In this document: positions 32,805 through 42,600 of the stretch, in pieces | How positions within the stretch are numbered: the first letter of the stretch is position 1 | Layout: the number at the start of each line of letters is the position of its first letter | The notes under the pieces: generated by a model | The model's database searches: none | What the model was told of the DNA's origin: nothing | Seen by the model: only the letters and a program-made list of their open reading frames with translations | DNA from: Bacteroidia bacterium | GTDB lineage: Bacteria > Bacteroidota > Bacteroidia > B-17B0 > Aurantibacillaceae | Assembly (NCBI GenBank): GCA_026418315.1 | Contig: JAOABO010000001.1 | Location: 1 to 49,926 of the forward strand | DNA: 49,926 bases | Reading direction: 5' to 3' | Position numbers and translations under genes: made by a program

Positions 32805-34081
32805 TATCTTTTTAGGGTATTTATCCTTAATAATCCTACTAATTGGTCATAATAAAATCCTCGTGGACGATGATACACAAAAATATAATAATCATTTTCT
32901 GTTTGCCAGTAATTTCCTTCTGTTTCTGACTCATCACATTTGGAGGTATTATCATAAAGCAGGGTATATATATAATTGTAATAACCTTGCTTTAAATACA
33001 TGGTGCATTCGTATGATTGGGTAGTTTCATTGTAAATCATTTTATTCTCGTCGGTTAATTGCCAATTATTGATTTTACTTAATATATACATATTTCCGTT
33101 TTTTGCAGGAAGAGGGTAGTAGTACTGAAAGTGCACAAAAGCATAATCGGCTTCAGTATCGGGGTTAGATAATTTATCGTTATTGCGTATTAAAAAATTT
33201 CCATTCAAATCGTTTTGAAAAGCATACTTTTGCTTGTATCTTGGCTCGTCACGAGTTAAATAAACATGCCACTTTCCATTATCATCTTTGATTATATTGG
33301 CTATTTTTTCGGTATAAGTGAATAGGGTACGAATATCAAAGTAACGGAATTCATTGGAGCCGGAAAATGTTGTGCGGTCGTCTAAATTGAATTGAAAACT
33401 ATTTCCTGTCATAAAAGTAGCAGGAATATTTTTTACCATATTATCCAATCGGCCGTTTTGCATAATGAAAATTTTCATATCTGTAACAGGGTTAGTTAAT
33501 TCATATTTTCGGGAACTAATGGTAAAATCAATATGTTGGCCGGTATATTGGATGTCATTGCCAATAGGTTGAGAAATTTGTGCCGCAATATCTACTACAT
33601 TATTTAAAACATAAAAGCGACGGGTGGCTACAATTTTATTTTTATCGGGGGTTTCATATAATACCAACAAATAATTTCCTGCTTTTGTAAATCGGCAATT
33701 GGCAGTAGGATATTTAATGTCGTAGTGCGTATATTTTTGCAATGTGTTTTGAGAAAAAGAGTAGTTTAAAATATTAAGTTCAAAAAATCCATCCATGTAT
33801 TCAGAGGTCATTAAATCGCTTGGGTTCCAATAGGCATCACAATGAATAAAATAAATAGAATAGTTTTTTACATCTGCATGGAGGTCATCAAAACTGAGCT
33901 GTAATTGTTGTGCAGGATTGTTTAAATCTAATACAGGTAAGCCCATTTCAAAATCGGCAGGATGAAGAAAAAGAGAACGGATGTTGCTTTTATAAATGCA
34001 ATCTTCGTATTTTAATGTTTGAGCTACAACATCTTGGAATAAAAAAACAATAATGCTAAATAAAAAAAATAAAAACCGCAT
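32804..34081 (-). CDS. Type IX secretion system plug protein (DUF5103 family)
   Basis: A 425-residue periplasmic protein thought to close the SprA translocon pore of the type IX secretion system when no substrate engages. It has a signal peptide (MRFLFFLFSIIVFLFQDVVAQ) and family features: IYKSNIRSLFLHPADFEMGLPVLDLN, LSFDDLHADVKNYSIYFIHCDAYW, PSDLMTSEYMDGFFELNI, YPTANCRFTKAGNYLLVLYE, with a beta-sandwich C-terminal part ending RGFYYDQLVGLLRINTLKR. Length agrees. The gene is coupled at both ends: its ATG shares a base with the plsY stop codon, and its own stop overlaps the next start. Its presence fits the T9SS-sorted surface protein at the right edge of the window. Confidence 0.85.
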   Translation of the reverse strand: MRFLFFLFSIIVFLFQDVVAQTLKYEDCIYKSNIRSLFLHPADFEMGLPVLDLNNPAQQLQLSFDDLHADVKNYSIYFIHCDAYWNPSDLMTSEYMDGFFELNILNYSFSQNTLQKYTHYDIKYPTANCRFTKAGNYLLVLYETPDKNKIVATRRFYVLNNVVDIAAQISQPIGNDIQYTGQHIDFTISSRKYELTNPVTDMKIFIMQNGRLDNMVKNIPATFMTGNSFQFNLDDRTTFSGSNEFRYFDIRTLFTYTEKIANIIKDDNGKWHVYLTRDEPRYKQKYAFQNDLNGNFLIRNNDKLSNPDTEADYAFVHFQYYYPLPAKNGNMYILSKINNWQLTDENKMIYNETTQSYECTMYLKQGYYNYIYTLLYDNTSKCDESETEGNYWQTENDYYIFVYHRPRGFYYDQLVGLLRINTLKR

Positions 34082-34704
34082 CAGGTTTTCGCTTTAATAA
34101 ACTTTACTTGCGACTCTGTTTTATTGAGCAATCTGCGGATATTTTTGCGATGTGTAATAATCAGTAATATTGCAATTAAAATAGAATAAACGGTAAGTGT
34201 TGTTTGTTGATTATTCATAATTAAATGTAAAATAATAGGATAGCTCACTCCCGCCGACATGGAACTTAAAGAAACATATTGAGTAGTGAATAAAACCAAC
34301 AAAAATACTACCAACGCTAATGCACACGAGATAGGTGTAATAATCAATGTAGCACCCATTAATGTAGCTACACCTTTTCCGCCTCTGAATCCCGCAAAAA
34401 TCGGAAAAATATGCCCAAAAACAGAAGAAATAGCTAATCCAATTTCTATATCAACAAACTCTTGTGTAGGAAGCGTATTCTCAAATAAATAAGACATACT
34501 TACTGCAGCACTGCCTTTTAGTATATCTATTAACAAAACAAGAGTACCTGGCTTTTTTCCTAAAACTCTAAAAGTATTTGTTGCTCCTGCATTGCCGCTA
34601 CCATGCTCACGAATATCTATTCCGTAAAAATACTTTCCAATCCATACCGATGTTGGTATAGACCCAAGAATATATGCTAATAGGATTAATACAGGTATGG
34701 CCAT
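34081..34704 (-). CDS. plsY: Glycerol-3-phosphate acyltransferase PlsY
   Basis: Transfers an acyl group from acyl-phosphate to glycerol 3-phosphate, the first step of phospholipid synthesis, in the inner membrane. The 207-residue protein starts at the ATG at 34704 (MAIPVLILLAYILGSIPTSV); the longer frame to 34740 adds 12 unrelated residues. It has five membrane helices and the three active-site loops: GSIPTSVWIGKYFYGIDIRE, HGSGNAGATNTFRVLGKKPG and IFPIFAGFRGGKGVATLMG. It is the first gene of the group with the T9SS plug and small secreted protein genes. Confidence 0.95.
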   Translation of the reverse strand: MAIPVLILLAYILGSIPTSVWIGKYFYGIDIREHGSGNAGATNTFRVLGKKPGTLVLLIDILKGSAAVSMSYLFENTLPTQEFVDIEIGLAISSVFGHIFPIFAGFRGGKGVATLMGATLIITPISCALALVVFLLVLFTTQYVSLSSMSAGVSYPIILHLIMNNQQTTLTVYSILIAILLIITHRKNIRRLLNKTESQVKFIKAKT

Positions 34705-35020
34705 ATATACTTTACATGTATTATGTTGGCAAATAAACATAATAAAACAAGAAAATAAAAGTTAATTTTATTAAACAGAACAGTGTCAATGAGATAAGTG
34801 GATATTCACTGATAAAGAGAACATTTTTTATTACAAAAACATAAATATTAACCAGTACTATAAATAAACAAGATATTGATGTAGATTTGCACAAAAAGAA
34901 ATATTCTTCTACATCAGGGAATAGAAATGAAGATAAACAATCAGCCAAAAAACATTTACATTATATCCAAGTAAAAAAGACATTTAATTTTGTGCCGATT
35001 ACTTCAACCAACAGTTTTAT
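34705..35020. other. Divergent intergenic region between plsY and the DNA glycosylase gene
   Basis: 316 bases with very low G+C. On the plus strand TAATTTTG (34985-34992, fits TAnnTTTG) would start the glycosylase transcript about 22 bases before its ATG, but no -33 TTG is seen. I find no minus-strand -7 motif for plsY. A minus-strand frame at 34721-34948 codes for a hydrophobic string from a TTG codon; I do not accept it as a gene. Confidence 0.45.
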
Positions 35021-35638
35021 ATGAAACTTGATAAATATTTTTACACAAGGAATAATGTTGTTGAAATTGCTCGTGATTTATTAGGTAAAACTTTAGTTAC
35101 TAAAATTGATAATATCATAACATCTGGCATAATAGTAGAAACTGAGGCATATAATGGTATTTATGATAAAGCATGCCATGCCTATGGCAACAGAAAAACA
35201 GAAAGAACAAAAGTTATGTATGAAGAAGGAGGTGTTAGTTATGTGTATTTTTGTTATGGCATGCATTATTTGTTTAATGTTGTAACGAATAAAAAAGACA
35301 TACCCGATGCCGTGTTAATTAGAAGCGTTATTCCGTATGATGGGAAAGAATATATGTTTCAGAGAATCTCAGAAAAATCCATGAAAAAAGGCATACTCAA
35401 TGGTCCTGGAAAAATTACAAAAGCATTACATATTGACAAAAGTTTCAATGCAGAAAGTTTACTAGGCGATAGAATATGGATGGAGGATATTAAAATTAAA
35501 GTGTATTCTCATGATATTTTATCAACTCCCCGAATTGGCGTAGATTATGCGGGTAAAGATGCTCTATTGCCATACAGATTTATTCTTAAAGATGAAAAAT
35601 TAGATGAAATTAAAACCATGATAAAAAGTTCATTTTAG
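35021..35638 (+). CDS. mpg: 3-methyladenine DNA glycosylase (AAG/MPG family)
   Basis: Removes alkylated and deaminated purines from DNA to start base excision repair. The 205-residue protein has the AAG motifs: FYTRNNVVEIARDLLGKTLV, the catalytic Glu in IIVETEAYNG, the region DKACHAYGNRKTERTKVMYE, SYVYFCYGMHYLFNVVT, and ILNGPGKITKALHIDKSFN. The Tyr/His residues of the DNA-intercalating and base-binding pocket are present. It is a single plus-strand gene in an otherwise minus-strand region, ending in front of the actABCDEF terminator. Confidence 0.93.
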   Translation: MKLDKYFYTRNNVVEIARDLLGKTLVTKIDNIITSGIIVETEAYNGIYDKACHAYGNRKTERTKVMYEEGGVSYVYFCYGMHYLFNVVTNKKDIPDAVLIRSVIPYDGKEYMFQRISEKSMKKGILNGPGKITKALHIDKSFNAESLLGDRIWMEDIKIKVYSHDILSTPRIGVDYAGKDALLPYRFILKDEKLDEIKTMIKSSF

Positions 35639-35742
35639 AATAGTGTATTATATTCAAATTTATAATTTTAATGACGGGTTTATTCATCTGGGGTTTAACT
35701 ACACATAAACTATAAAAATTTTTGTAGTAGATATAATCAAAT

Positions 35743-35773
35743 AAAAAAGCACCTATTTTTATAGGTGCCTTTT
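35743..35773. terminator. Intrinsic terminator of the actABCDEF operon
   Basis: The perfect 8-base arms GCACCTAT and ATAGGTGC surround a TTTT loop, with an A run on the left and CTTTT on the right. It serves the leftward act operon (32 bases past the actF stop) and may also stop the rightward glycosylase transcript. Confidence 0.88.
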
Positions 35774-35804
35774 ATGGAGAAAATGTATTTATTTAGAAAT
35801 TATT

Positions 35805-37046
35805 TTACGTATTCAAATGTAAACTTTCTTCTAAGAACGGATGGTTTCTTACTAGCAATGGAGCTTTTTCAAGGTTTCTCAATACAATATAAATAAACAA
35901 CCCTAAAAAGAAAAGAAAATTACCTATTTCCATCCAGCTGATTCCATTCCAATGTTTACCAACTGTGCCGGGCATTACCATCATAATAACATCCAGATAA
36001 TGGCCGATGAACACAATAGTACCTACAAATGCTAGAAAATTAAAGTTTCTTTTTGAGTCACGACTCATTAGAATAACCATTGGAAATGCGAAATTAATGA
36101 ACAAAACAAACCACATCAATGATTTATAGCTTTCCCAACGTGTTTGAAAATACGTAACTTCCTCAGGAATATCGGCATACCATATCAACATAAATTGAGA
36201 GAAATACAAATAGGTCCACAAAAACGAAATAGCAAACATCCATTTTCCCATATCATGAATGGTACTTTCGGTTACAAATTCTAAGTAACCATTTTTTCTT
36301 AACCAAATAATGAGAAGCGTCATAAAACTAATGGCACTGATCCATAAACCTGAAAAAGTATACCAGCCAAATAATGTAGAATACCAATGAGTATCAATAC
36401 TCATTACCCAGTCCCATGCAGAAGTTGAAGAGGTTACTGCAAATACCACCATGAACCATGCACCTAATTTTACATTTTTCCAGTGATATGCATGACCATC
36501 TCCGCCGTATTCAAATTTATCTGCTTCTAAAGAATTTTTTCTTAATTGCAAAGTAAACCATACCCACCCTACAATATAAAGAATAGTTCTAAGCCACCAG
36601 AACCATCCAAAATAACCTATTTTTCCTGCAATAACAGGGTCATAATTGGGACTGGAAGGATCGGCAATACCTTCGGCCATCCAGTGGTAAATGTGATGTA
36701 CATGCAGCTGTCCAAGAATAAAGAGTAAAAATAACAAACTCAATCCATAAGGCAGATACAATGCAGTAGATTCAATCACTCTTTTAATAGTAGTAGCCCA
36801 TCCGGCTTCGGCGGCATATTGCATACCTAAAAAGAAGGCCGCTCCCAAACTTAAAGCAGCAAAGAAAAATGTTCCTGAAAAAACATTAGCCCATGCTCTG
36901 TTTAAATGATAATGTTCAGCATGGTGCTGTCCATCTACAATAAACATAGCAATGATGCTAATGAGTCCAATTCCCATTAAAACATAAGCAAACATTTTGG
37001 CTTTAGCATCAAATACAAACTGAAGTTTCTCTTTATTGATGTGCAT
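35805..37046 (-). CDS. actF: Alternative complex III, quinone-binding membrane subunit ActF
   Basis: Second NrfD-like membrane subunit of the quinol:cytochrome c oxidoreductase that replaces the bc1 complex. The 413-residue protein has about ten membrane helices (for example AYVLMGIGLISIIAMFIV and TLYLPYGLSLLFLLFILGQL region), with quinone-site features shared with ActC such as WAMGWVW-like Trp-rich helices (YFGWFWWLRTILYIVGWVWF) and SSTSAWDWVMSIDTHWYSTL. It is the last gene of the act operon (4 bases after actE), directly before the terminator. Cytochrome oxidase genes, which often follow actF in Bacteroidota, do not. Confidence 0.94.
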   Translation of the reverse strand: MHINKEKLQFVFDAKAKMFAYVLMGIGLISIIAMFIVDGQHHAEHYHLNRAWANVFSGTFFFAALSLGAAFFLGMQYAAEAGWATTIKRVIESTALYLPYGLSLLFLLFILGQLHVHHIYHWMAEGIADPSSPNYDPVIAGKIGYFGWFWWLRTILYIVGWVWFTLQLRKNSLEADKFEYGGDGHAYHWKNVKLGAWFMVVFAVTSSTSAWDWVMSIDTHWYSTLFGWYTFSGLWISAISFMTLLIIWLRKNGYLEFVTESTIHDMGKWMFAISFLWTYLYFSQFMLIWYADIPEEVTYFQTRWESYKSLMWFVLFINFAFPMVILMSRDSKRNFNFLAFVGTIVFIGHYLDVIMMVMPGTVGKHWNGISWMEIGNFLFFLGLFIYIVLRNLEKAPLLVRNHPFLEESLHLNT

Positions 37047-37050
37047 ATTT

Positions 37051-37656
37051 TTATTTTTTTGCGGTTAATTTAGATGCAGTTGAATCTTGTTTTGTTTCTG
37101 TTTTGTCTTTTCCTTGTAGTTTATGAATATATAAAATTAAGGCCCATCGCTCATTCACAGACAGGAAATTATGTGACCCCATTAGCCCTTTTCCATAGGT
37201 GATAGAATGAAACATTTTTCCTTCTGGTAAATTGAGGATAGCAGCAGAAGTATAAGGTGGAGGTGGTCCTGGTAATTTGCCGGCTACTTTGCCGTCTCCT
37301 TGTCCTGATGCGCCGTGGCAATGAATACAATATTTTGTATAAAGTTCTTCACCTTTTTTAATATTCTCTTCAGAATTTTCTAATGGATTTTTTAAATTTT
37401 GACCTGCCAATTCATATCCTTCAGGAGTGTTAGGATAAGGGTATGGTTTGTATCCCCGTGCAATGGTGTTTTTTGGTGGAAGTTGAGCACCCCATATAGT
37501 GTCTCCATCTACTTCAATAGCATGATAATATTCTAATCCTACGGCTCTGTACATGTCAGGCATATACTCAAACCCCGGGCTATTCGGATCTTTCTTTGTA
37601 CATGCTGATAATAAAATAACACCTGCAGATAAAATAATAAATTTTATTTTCTTCAT
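37051..37656 (-). CDS. actE: Alternative complex III, monohaem cytochrome c subunit ActE
   Basis: A 201-residue lipoprotein cytochrome c that passes electrons out of alternative complex III. The lipobox is ILLSAC (Cys at about residue 19). The conserved N-terminal segment FEYMPDMYRAVGLEYY follows, then the class I haem motif CIHCH within YTKYCIHCHGASGQGDGKV, and a likely axial Met in GKGLMGSHNFLS. The C-terminal tail is Lys/Thr/Ser-rich. It lies 5 bases after actD and 4 bases before actF. Confidence 0.93.
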   Translation of the reverse strand: MKKIKFIILSAGVILLSACTKKDPNSPGFEYMPDMYRAVGLEYYHAIEVDGDTIWGAQLPPKNTIARGYKPYPYPNTPEGYELAGQNLKNPLENSEENIKKGEELYTKYCIHCHGASGQGDGKVAGKLPGPPPPYTSAAILNLPEGKMFHSITYGKGLMGSHNFLSVNERWALILYIHKLQGKDKTETKQDSTASKLTAKK

Positions 37657-37661
37657 AAGTA

Positions 37662-38210
37662 TTAATATTTAGGTTCTAAGTAAAATTCTCCTTTTATTTC
37701 AAATTCTTCTGCGCCTATTTTTTTTGCAATAGATTCAGCTAACTTTGTTTGTTCTTCTGTTAGCTCAAGATAAAGCATAAACTTATCGTCCGTTGTTCTT
37801 GGGTCTGGGTTCTTAGGCCGAACACCGGGTAATAACCAAGAAGCCATCAAATAAGTGAATACCATAAGATGTGCAGCACAAAAAACTGTACTTTCAAAGG
37901 TAATTGGAATAAAAGAAGGCATGTTATAATAATAAGCCCAGTTAGGTTTTCCTCCAATATCATTAGGCCAGTCATGTATCATCATGTACCACATCATTAA
38001 AGTGGCTAATGATGTGCCGGTAATACCGTAAATAAAAGAAGCAATAGCAATACGTGTTCTTGGTAATCCCATTGCCGCATCCAATCCATGTACAGGAAAT
38101 GGTGTAAAGGCATCTTTAATTCGGATTCCTGCTTTTCGCAGTTCTATAACTGTTTTTAATAACGGTTCTTCATCTCCAAAAAGTATATGTATTTTGTTTT
38201 TCTTAAGCAT
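37662..38210 (-). CDS. actD: Alternative complex III subunit ActD (DUF3341)
   Basis: A 182-residue membrane-anchored subunit with two membrane helices (around RIAIASFIYGITGTSLATLMMW and STVFCAAHLMVFTYLMASWL), each flanked by conserved segments: DAFTPFPVHGLDAAMGLPRT before the first and PGVRPKNPDPRTTDDKFMLY after the second. It has no known cofactor and holds the membrane arm together. It is 11 bases after actC and 5 bases before actE. Confidence 0.92.
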   Translation of the reverse strand: MLKKNKIHILFGDEEPLLKTVIELRKAGIRIKDAFTPFPVHGLDAAMGLPRTRIAIASFIYGITGTSLATLMMWYMMIHDWPNDIGGKPNWAYYYNMPSFIPITFESTVFCAAHLMVFTYLMASWLLPGVRPKNPDPRTTDDKFMLYLELTEEQTKLAESIAKKIGAEEFEIKGEFYLEPKY

Positions 38211-38221
38211 ATTGAAAGGTT

Positions 38222-39631
38222 TTAATGTTGTTCAACTTTATGATGGTCTTTGTGTTGTGCAGCAGCTATCTTTTTGAAGTTTTCTCCAGAGGTTTTTAAT
38301 ATAGTTTTAGTTTCAGCAATGGCAATCACAGGGAAGTAACGAGAAAATAGTAAAAACAATACTCCAAAAAATCCAATTGTTCCAATAAACATACCAATAT
38401 CTACAAAAGTGGGTGTATAAGTAGCCCATGATGAAGGTAAAAAGGTTCTACACAGAGTAGGAACTATAATTACAAAACGTTCAAACCACATTCCAATATT
38501 AACTACTATTGATAAAATGAAAGTTGCTAAAATAGAAGTTCTGATTTTTTTAATCCAAAACAATTGGGGCGAAATAACATTGCAAGTCATCATAGCCCAG
38601 TAACTCCATGCCATAGGTCCTGTAGCTCTGTTTAAGAAAGTATACTGTTCAAATTCTACACCACTATACCAAGCCATAAATAATTCTGTAAGATATGCTA
38701 CACCTACAATTGAACCAGTTACAATAATTAAAATATTCATATACTCAATATGCTTGATAGTAAGGTATTCTTCTAACTTATAGGCCTTTCTAACTACCAG
38801 CATTAAGGTTAATACCATAGCAAACCCTGAAAATACCGCACCTGAAACGAAGTAGGGAGGGAAGATAGTGGTGTGCCATCCGGGTAAAATAGAAGTAGCA
38901 AAGTCAAATGATACGATAGAGTGTACTGAAAATACAAGAGGAGTAGATAAACCTGCTAATACAAGTGATACTTCTTCAAATCTTTGCCAATGTTTGGCTC
39001 GGCCACCCCAGCCAAAACTTAATATGCTATAAAATTTTTTCCATCCCTTATGTACCATTCTGTCTCTGATAGTGGCAAAATCAGGAATTAAACCCATATA
39101 CCAAAACACAATAGATACTGTCATATAAGTGGATACCGCAAATACGTCCCAAAGAAGAGGAGAGTTAAAGTTGGGCCACAATGAACCAAATTGGTTAGGT
39201 AATGGAAATAACCAATAATCTACCCATGGACGACCGGTGTGCAAAGAAACATACAAACCAGCGTTGATTACAGCAAAGATGGTCATTGCTTCAGCTGCAC
39301 GGCTGATGGCCATTCTCCATTTTTGTCTGAAAAGCAACAGTACTGCAGAAATAAGGGTTCCGGCATGCCCAATACCAATCCACCATACGAAGTTGGTAAT
39401 GTCCCAAGCCCAATCTACTGAGTTATTAGAGCCCCAAGTACCAATCCCTTCGCCAATGGTGTAGGTAAAACTTGCAATGCCCCATAGAGCTGCAAGTAGG
39501 GCTATTGTGAATAAAAAATACCACCACTTACTGGTTTTACCTTCAATAGGGGCAATAATATCATCGGTAATTTGTTTGTAGTTTTTATCCCCTAATATCA
39601 GCGGCGTTCTTATTTCTGATTCTGCGTGCAT
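38222..39631 (-). CDS. actC: Alternative complex III, NrfD-like membrane subunit ActC
   Basis: A 469-residue quinol-binding membrane subunit of the NrfD/PsrC family, with about ten helices. Features: WAWDITNFVWWIGIGHAGTL, RAAEAMTIFAVINAGLYVSL, HTGRPWVDYWLFPLPNQFGS, HSIVSFDFATSILPGWHTTI (His and Asp likely near the quinone or proton path), and MWFERFVIIVPTLCRTFLPS. The soluble C-terminus is His/Lys rich. It starts 27 bases after the actB stop codon. Confidence 0.94.
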   Translation of the reverse strand: MHAESEIRTPLILGDKNYKQITDDIIAPIEGKTSKWWYFLFTIALLAALWGIASFTYTIGEGIGTWGSNNSVDWAWDITNFVWWIGIGHAGTLISAVLLLFRQKWRMAISRAAEAMTIFAVINAGLYVSLHTGRPWVDYWLFPLPNQFGSLWPNFNSPLLWDVFAVSTYMTVSIVFWYMGLIPDFATIRDRMVHKGWKKFYSILSFGWGGRAKHWQRFEEVSLVLAGLSTPLVFSVHSIVSFDFATSILPGWHTTIFPPYFVSGAVFSGFAMVLTLMLVVRKAYKLEEYLTIKHIEYMNILIIVTGSIVGVAYLTELFMAWYSGVEFEQYTFLNRATGPMAWSYWAMMTCNVISPQLFWIKKIRTSILATFILSIVVNIGMWFERFVIIVPTLCRTFLPSSWATYTPTFVDIGMFIGTIGFFGVLFLLFSRYFPVIAIAETKTILKTSGENFKKIAAAQHKDHHKVEQH

Positions 39632-39658
39632 AGTTATATTATTTTATTTTTTATGAAT

Positions 39659-42600
39659 TTATGCGTGTGCTTCTTCTTTGTTAGATGATTTTTCAGATTT
39701 GTCTTTTTCGTACCATAGTTCTTCGTTCCAATCTAAAAGTGGCTCATCTACATTTCTGACCTTGAGCAAGTAGGATACTGTGGGGCGAATACCTAATTCT
39801 TCAAGCAATACATAATTTCTTTCATTCTTTCTCCAAGCTACTACTTCAGAGTTTTCATCATTCAAATCACCAAAAATAATGGCATTAGTTGGACATGCTT
39901 GCTGGCAGGCAGTTTGAATGTCTTTATCCTGCAACTTTCTTCCTTCTTTTTTGGCTTGTAGTTTTCCTGCTTGTATTCTTTGCTGACACATAGAGCATTT
40001 TTCAATGACCCCTCTGCTTCTTACTGTAACATCTGGATTTAATACCATACGAGTTAGTTCTTGTGCAGCAGGGTTTACATCTTTAAATCTCCAGTTTTCT
40101 GTATAATTGAACCAGTTAAAGCGACGTACTTTGAATGGGCAGTTATTAGCACAATATCTTGTTCCAATACAACGATTATATACCATTTGGTTTAACCCTT
40201 CGGTGCTATGAGCAGTAGCTAATACGGGGCACACAGTTTCGCAAGGTGCATGGTTACAGTGCTGACACATGATGGGTTGAAAAGTAACTTTAGGATTGGC
40301 TGAAGGGTTCTCCATTTCTAAGTTCATTTCTTTGTAACCAATGCCTTCTTCTTTGGCTTTTTTACGCGTCATGTCAGAAGAATAATATCGGTCTATTCTT
40401 AACCAGAACATATCGCGCGTCTTTCTTACTTCTTCTTTTCCTACTACATGTACATTGTTTTCTATAGAACAAGATACAACGCAGGCAGAACATCCAATAC
40501 AGGCGTTCATATCAATGGTAAGTCCCCATTTATGGTTAGGACGTGGGTGTTGGTCCCACAAATCTACTTCTTCTACGGGTTTTTTACCTTCTGCAGTAAG
40601 AATAACAGCAGCAGGATTAAACGCTTCCTTGTCTTTTGCTTTGAATTCAGGTAAAGAAACTTCTCTTAATATCCATTCTTCTCTACCCATTACAGTGTGT
40701 TGCAATTGGTTTTGAGCAAATTCGTGTTTTTTGCCAGTATTAGAAAGTTTTACTCCTGTTGAAACAGTAACAAAATGACCATTGCTATTTTGAATGAAAG
40801 GATATGCATTTACTCCAATCTGGTGGGCTACTTTCAGTGTTTGAGCATTTCTTCCATAACCTAATGCTAAGCCAATGGTACCTGGTGCTTGACCGGGTTG
40901 TGGTAAAACAGGTACTTCTATTTTTATTCCATTCAATTCTAATGTAGCAATGCTACCATCTTTATCCTGACGCAGCATTTTTTCAAAGCCAAGTTTATCC
41001 ATGTCCTCCAAAGATACGGTGATATAGTTATCCCACACTACTTTGGAAATAGGGTCAGGGAGTTCCATTAGCCATGGGTTGTTGGATTGATTTCCATTAC
41101 CCATACCTACTTTTTCATAAACCATCAGTTCAAAATCTGCACTTTTTGCAGATACAGCGTTGGAAGCAAATGTTGAAAGTTCTATTTTTTCTTTTGGTGA
41201 TTCTTCGTTGGTTTTGTTTCCTTTTTTCTTGTCTTCTTTTTTATTTTCTTTTGAAGATACAACTTCAGAAAGAATGGTTGGATTTGATTCAAAAATACCA
41301 TCGTGTAAGGCGTTTACCCAGAATGTTTCAAAGTCCGCATCTTTGTTTTGTAGATTGAAAATGTTGGCTTTCCAATAATTGCGTATATAGGTGTAATAAT
41401 CTTCTGATTTATTGGTCCATGCCAAAAGATTCTCTTCAAACTGTCTTGTTCCTTCGTATTTTGGAGCAGCAAATACAGGGCGAATGAGAGGTTGTTGTAA
41501 GGTATAAATACCTGTTTTCGGATTGGCATCTCCCCACGATTCTAAGTAATGATGATTGGCAAGAACAATGTTGGCTTTTTGGGCTGTTTCATCCAAATAG
41601 TTGGTAGCGTGTATTTTGTTTGTAACTTTAGTGTAAGCATCTTCAAACTTTGTGAATGCAGGGGCGGAATACAGAGGATTAACCTGATAAGTGATTAAAG
41701 TTTTTACTTTACCAGCATTCATTTCTTCTACCAATGACAGAAAATCAGAATCGCTACCTGATTTAAGATGGTAGGTGATCGTTGTGTCAATGGTTTTGCT
41801 GTAATTTTCCAGTAATTGATTAATACCAATAACAATGGCCTGTAGGTTTTCATCATTGACGCCACATACTACTAATGATTGTCCTTTGTGAGCAATTAAC
41901 TCTTCGCTTATTTTATTGATAGCAGAAGCAATGGTTTTATTTTGGATATTAGCATCTGCTAGTTTGTTTGTACCTGTTTTTTCAGCAATAGCATTATAAA
42001 GAGCAACCAGAATTTTACCAAATTCAGACGGTTTTACCATATAGCGATAATCGGCATTGGCTCCGGTGAGTGACATATTAGATTCAAAATGGTAATGGCG
42101 GCTCATTTCGGCTGCTTCTTTTGAAACTTTTCTGTTTAAGGCATATTCTCTTGAAAATTCTACAGGATTAAGCCAATTGCCCAGAAAATCGCATGCAATA
42201 CCTACAATTAGTTTTGCCTTATCAAAATGATATTCAGGTATGATATTTTTACCTATTAATTTTTGATGGGCAGAACGAATGGCAGAATAAGATACTTCAT
42301 CCCATTGAATATGTTTGAAATCATTTATAGTGGTGGAGAGTTCTTGTATTAATGCTTTCAGGGAGGGACTAATTACAGTAGATGTAAGAAGGCGAACTGA
42401 ACCTTCGGACAAAGCTTTTTTTACTGCGGCATCTATTTCTTTCCAGGAGACAGATTTGCCGTTTAAAATAGGTGCGTTTAATCTTGCACCATCGTATAAT
42501 CCTAAAATAGACGCTTGTGTGCGGGCAGTGGTTTTTCCTTTATTGATAGAAGAAAGTTCGTTGCCATCTATTTTAATGGGTCGGCCTTCTCTTGCTTTTA

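Noticed and set aside
34721..34948. 75-residue minus-strand hydrophobic frame upstream of plsY
   Set aside because: It begins at TTG, runs into the plsY start in another frame and is a hydrophobic low-complexity string of the kind AT-rich DNA produces by chance. Purifying selection across relatives would be needed to accept it.
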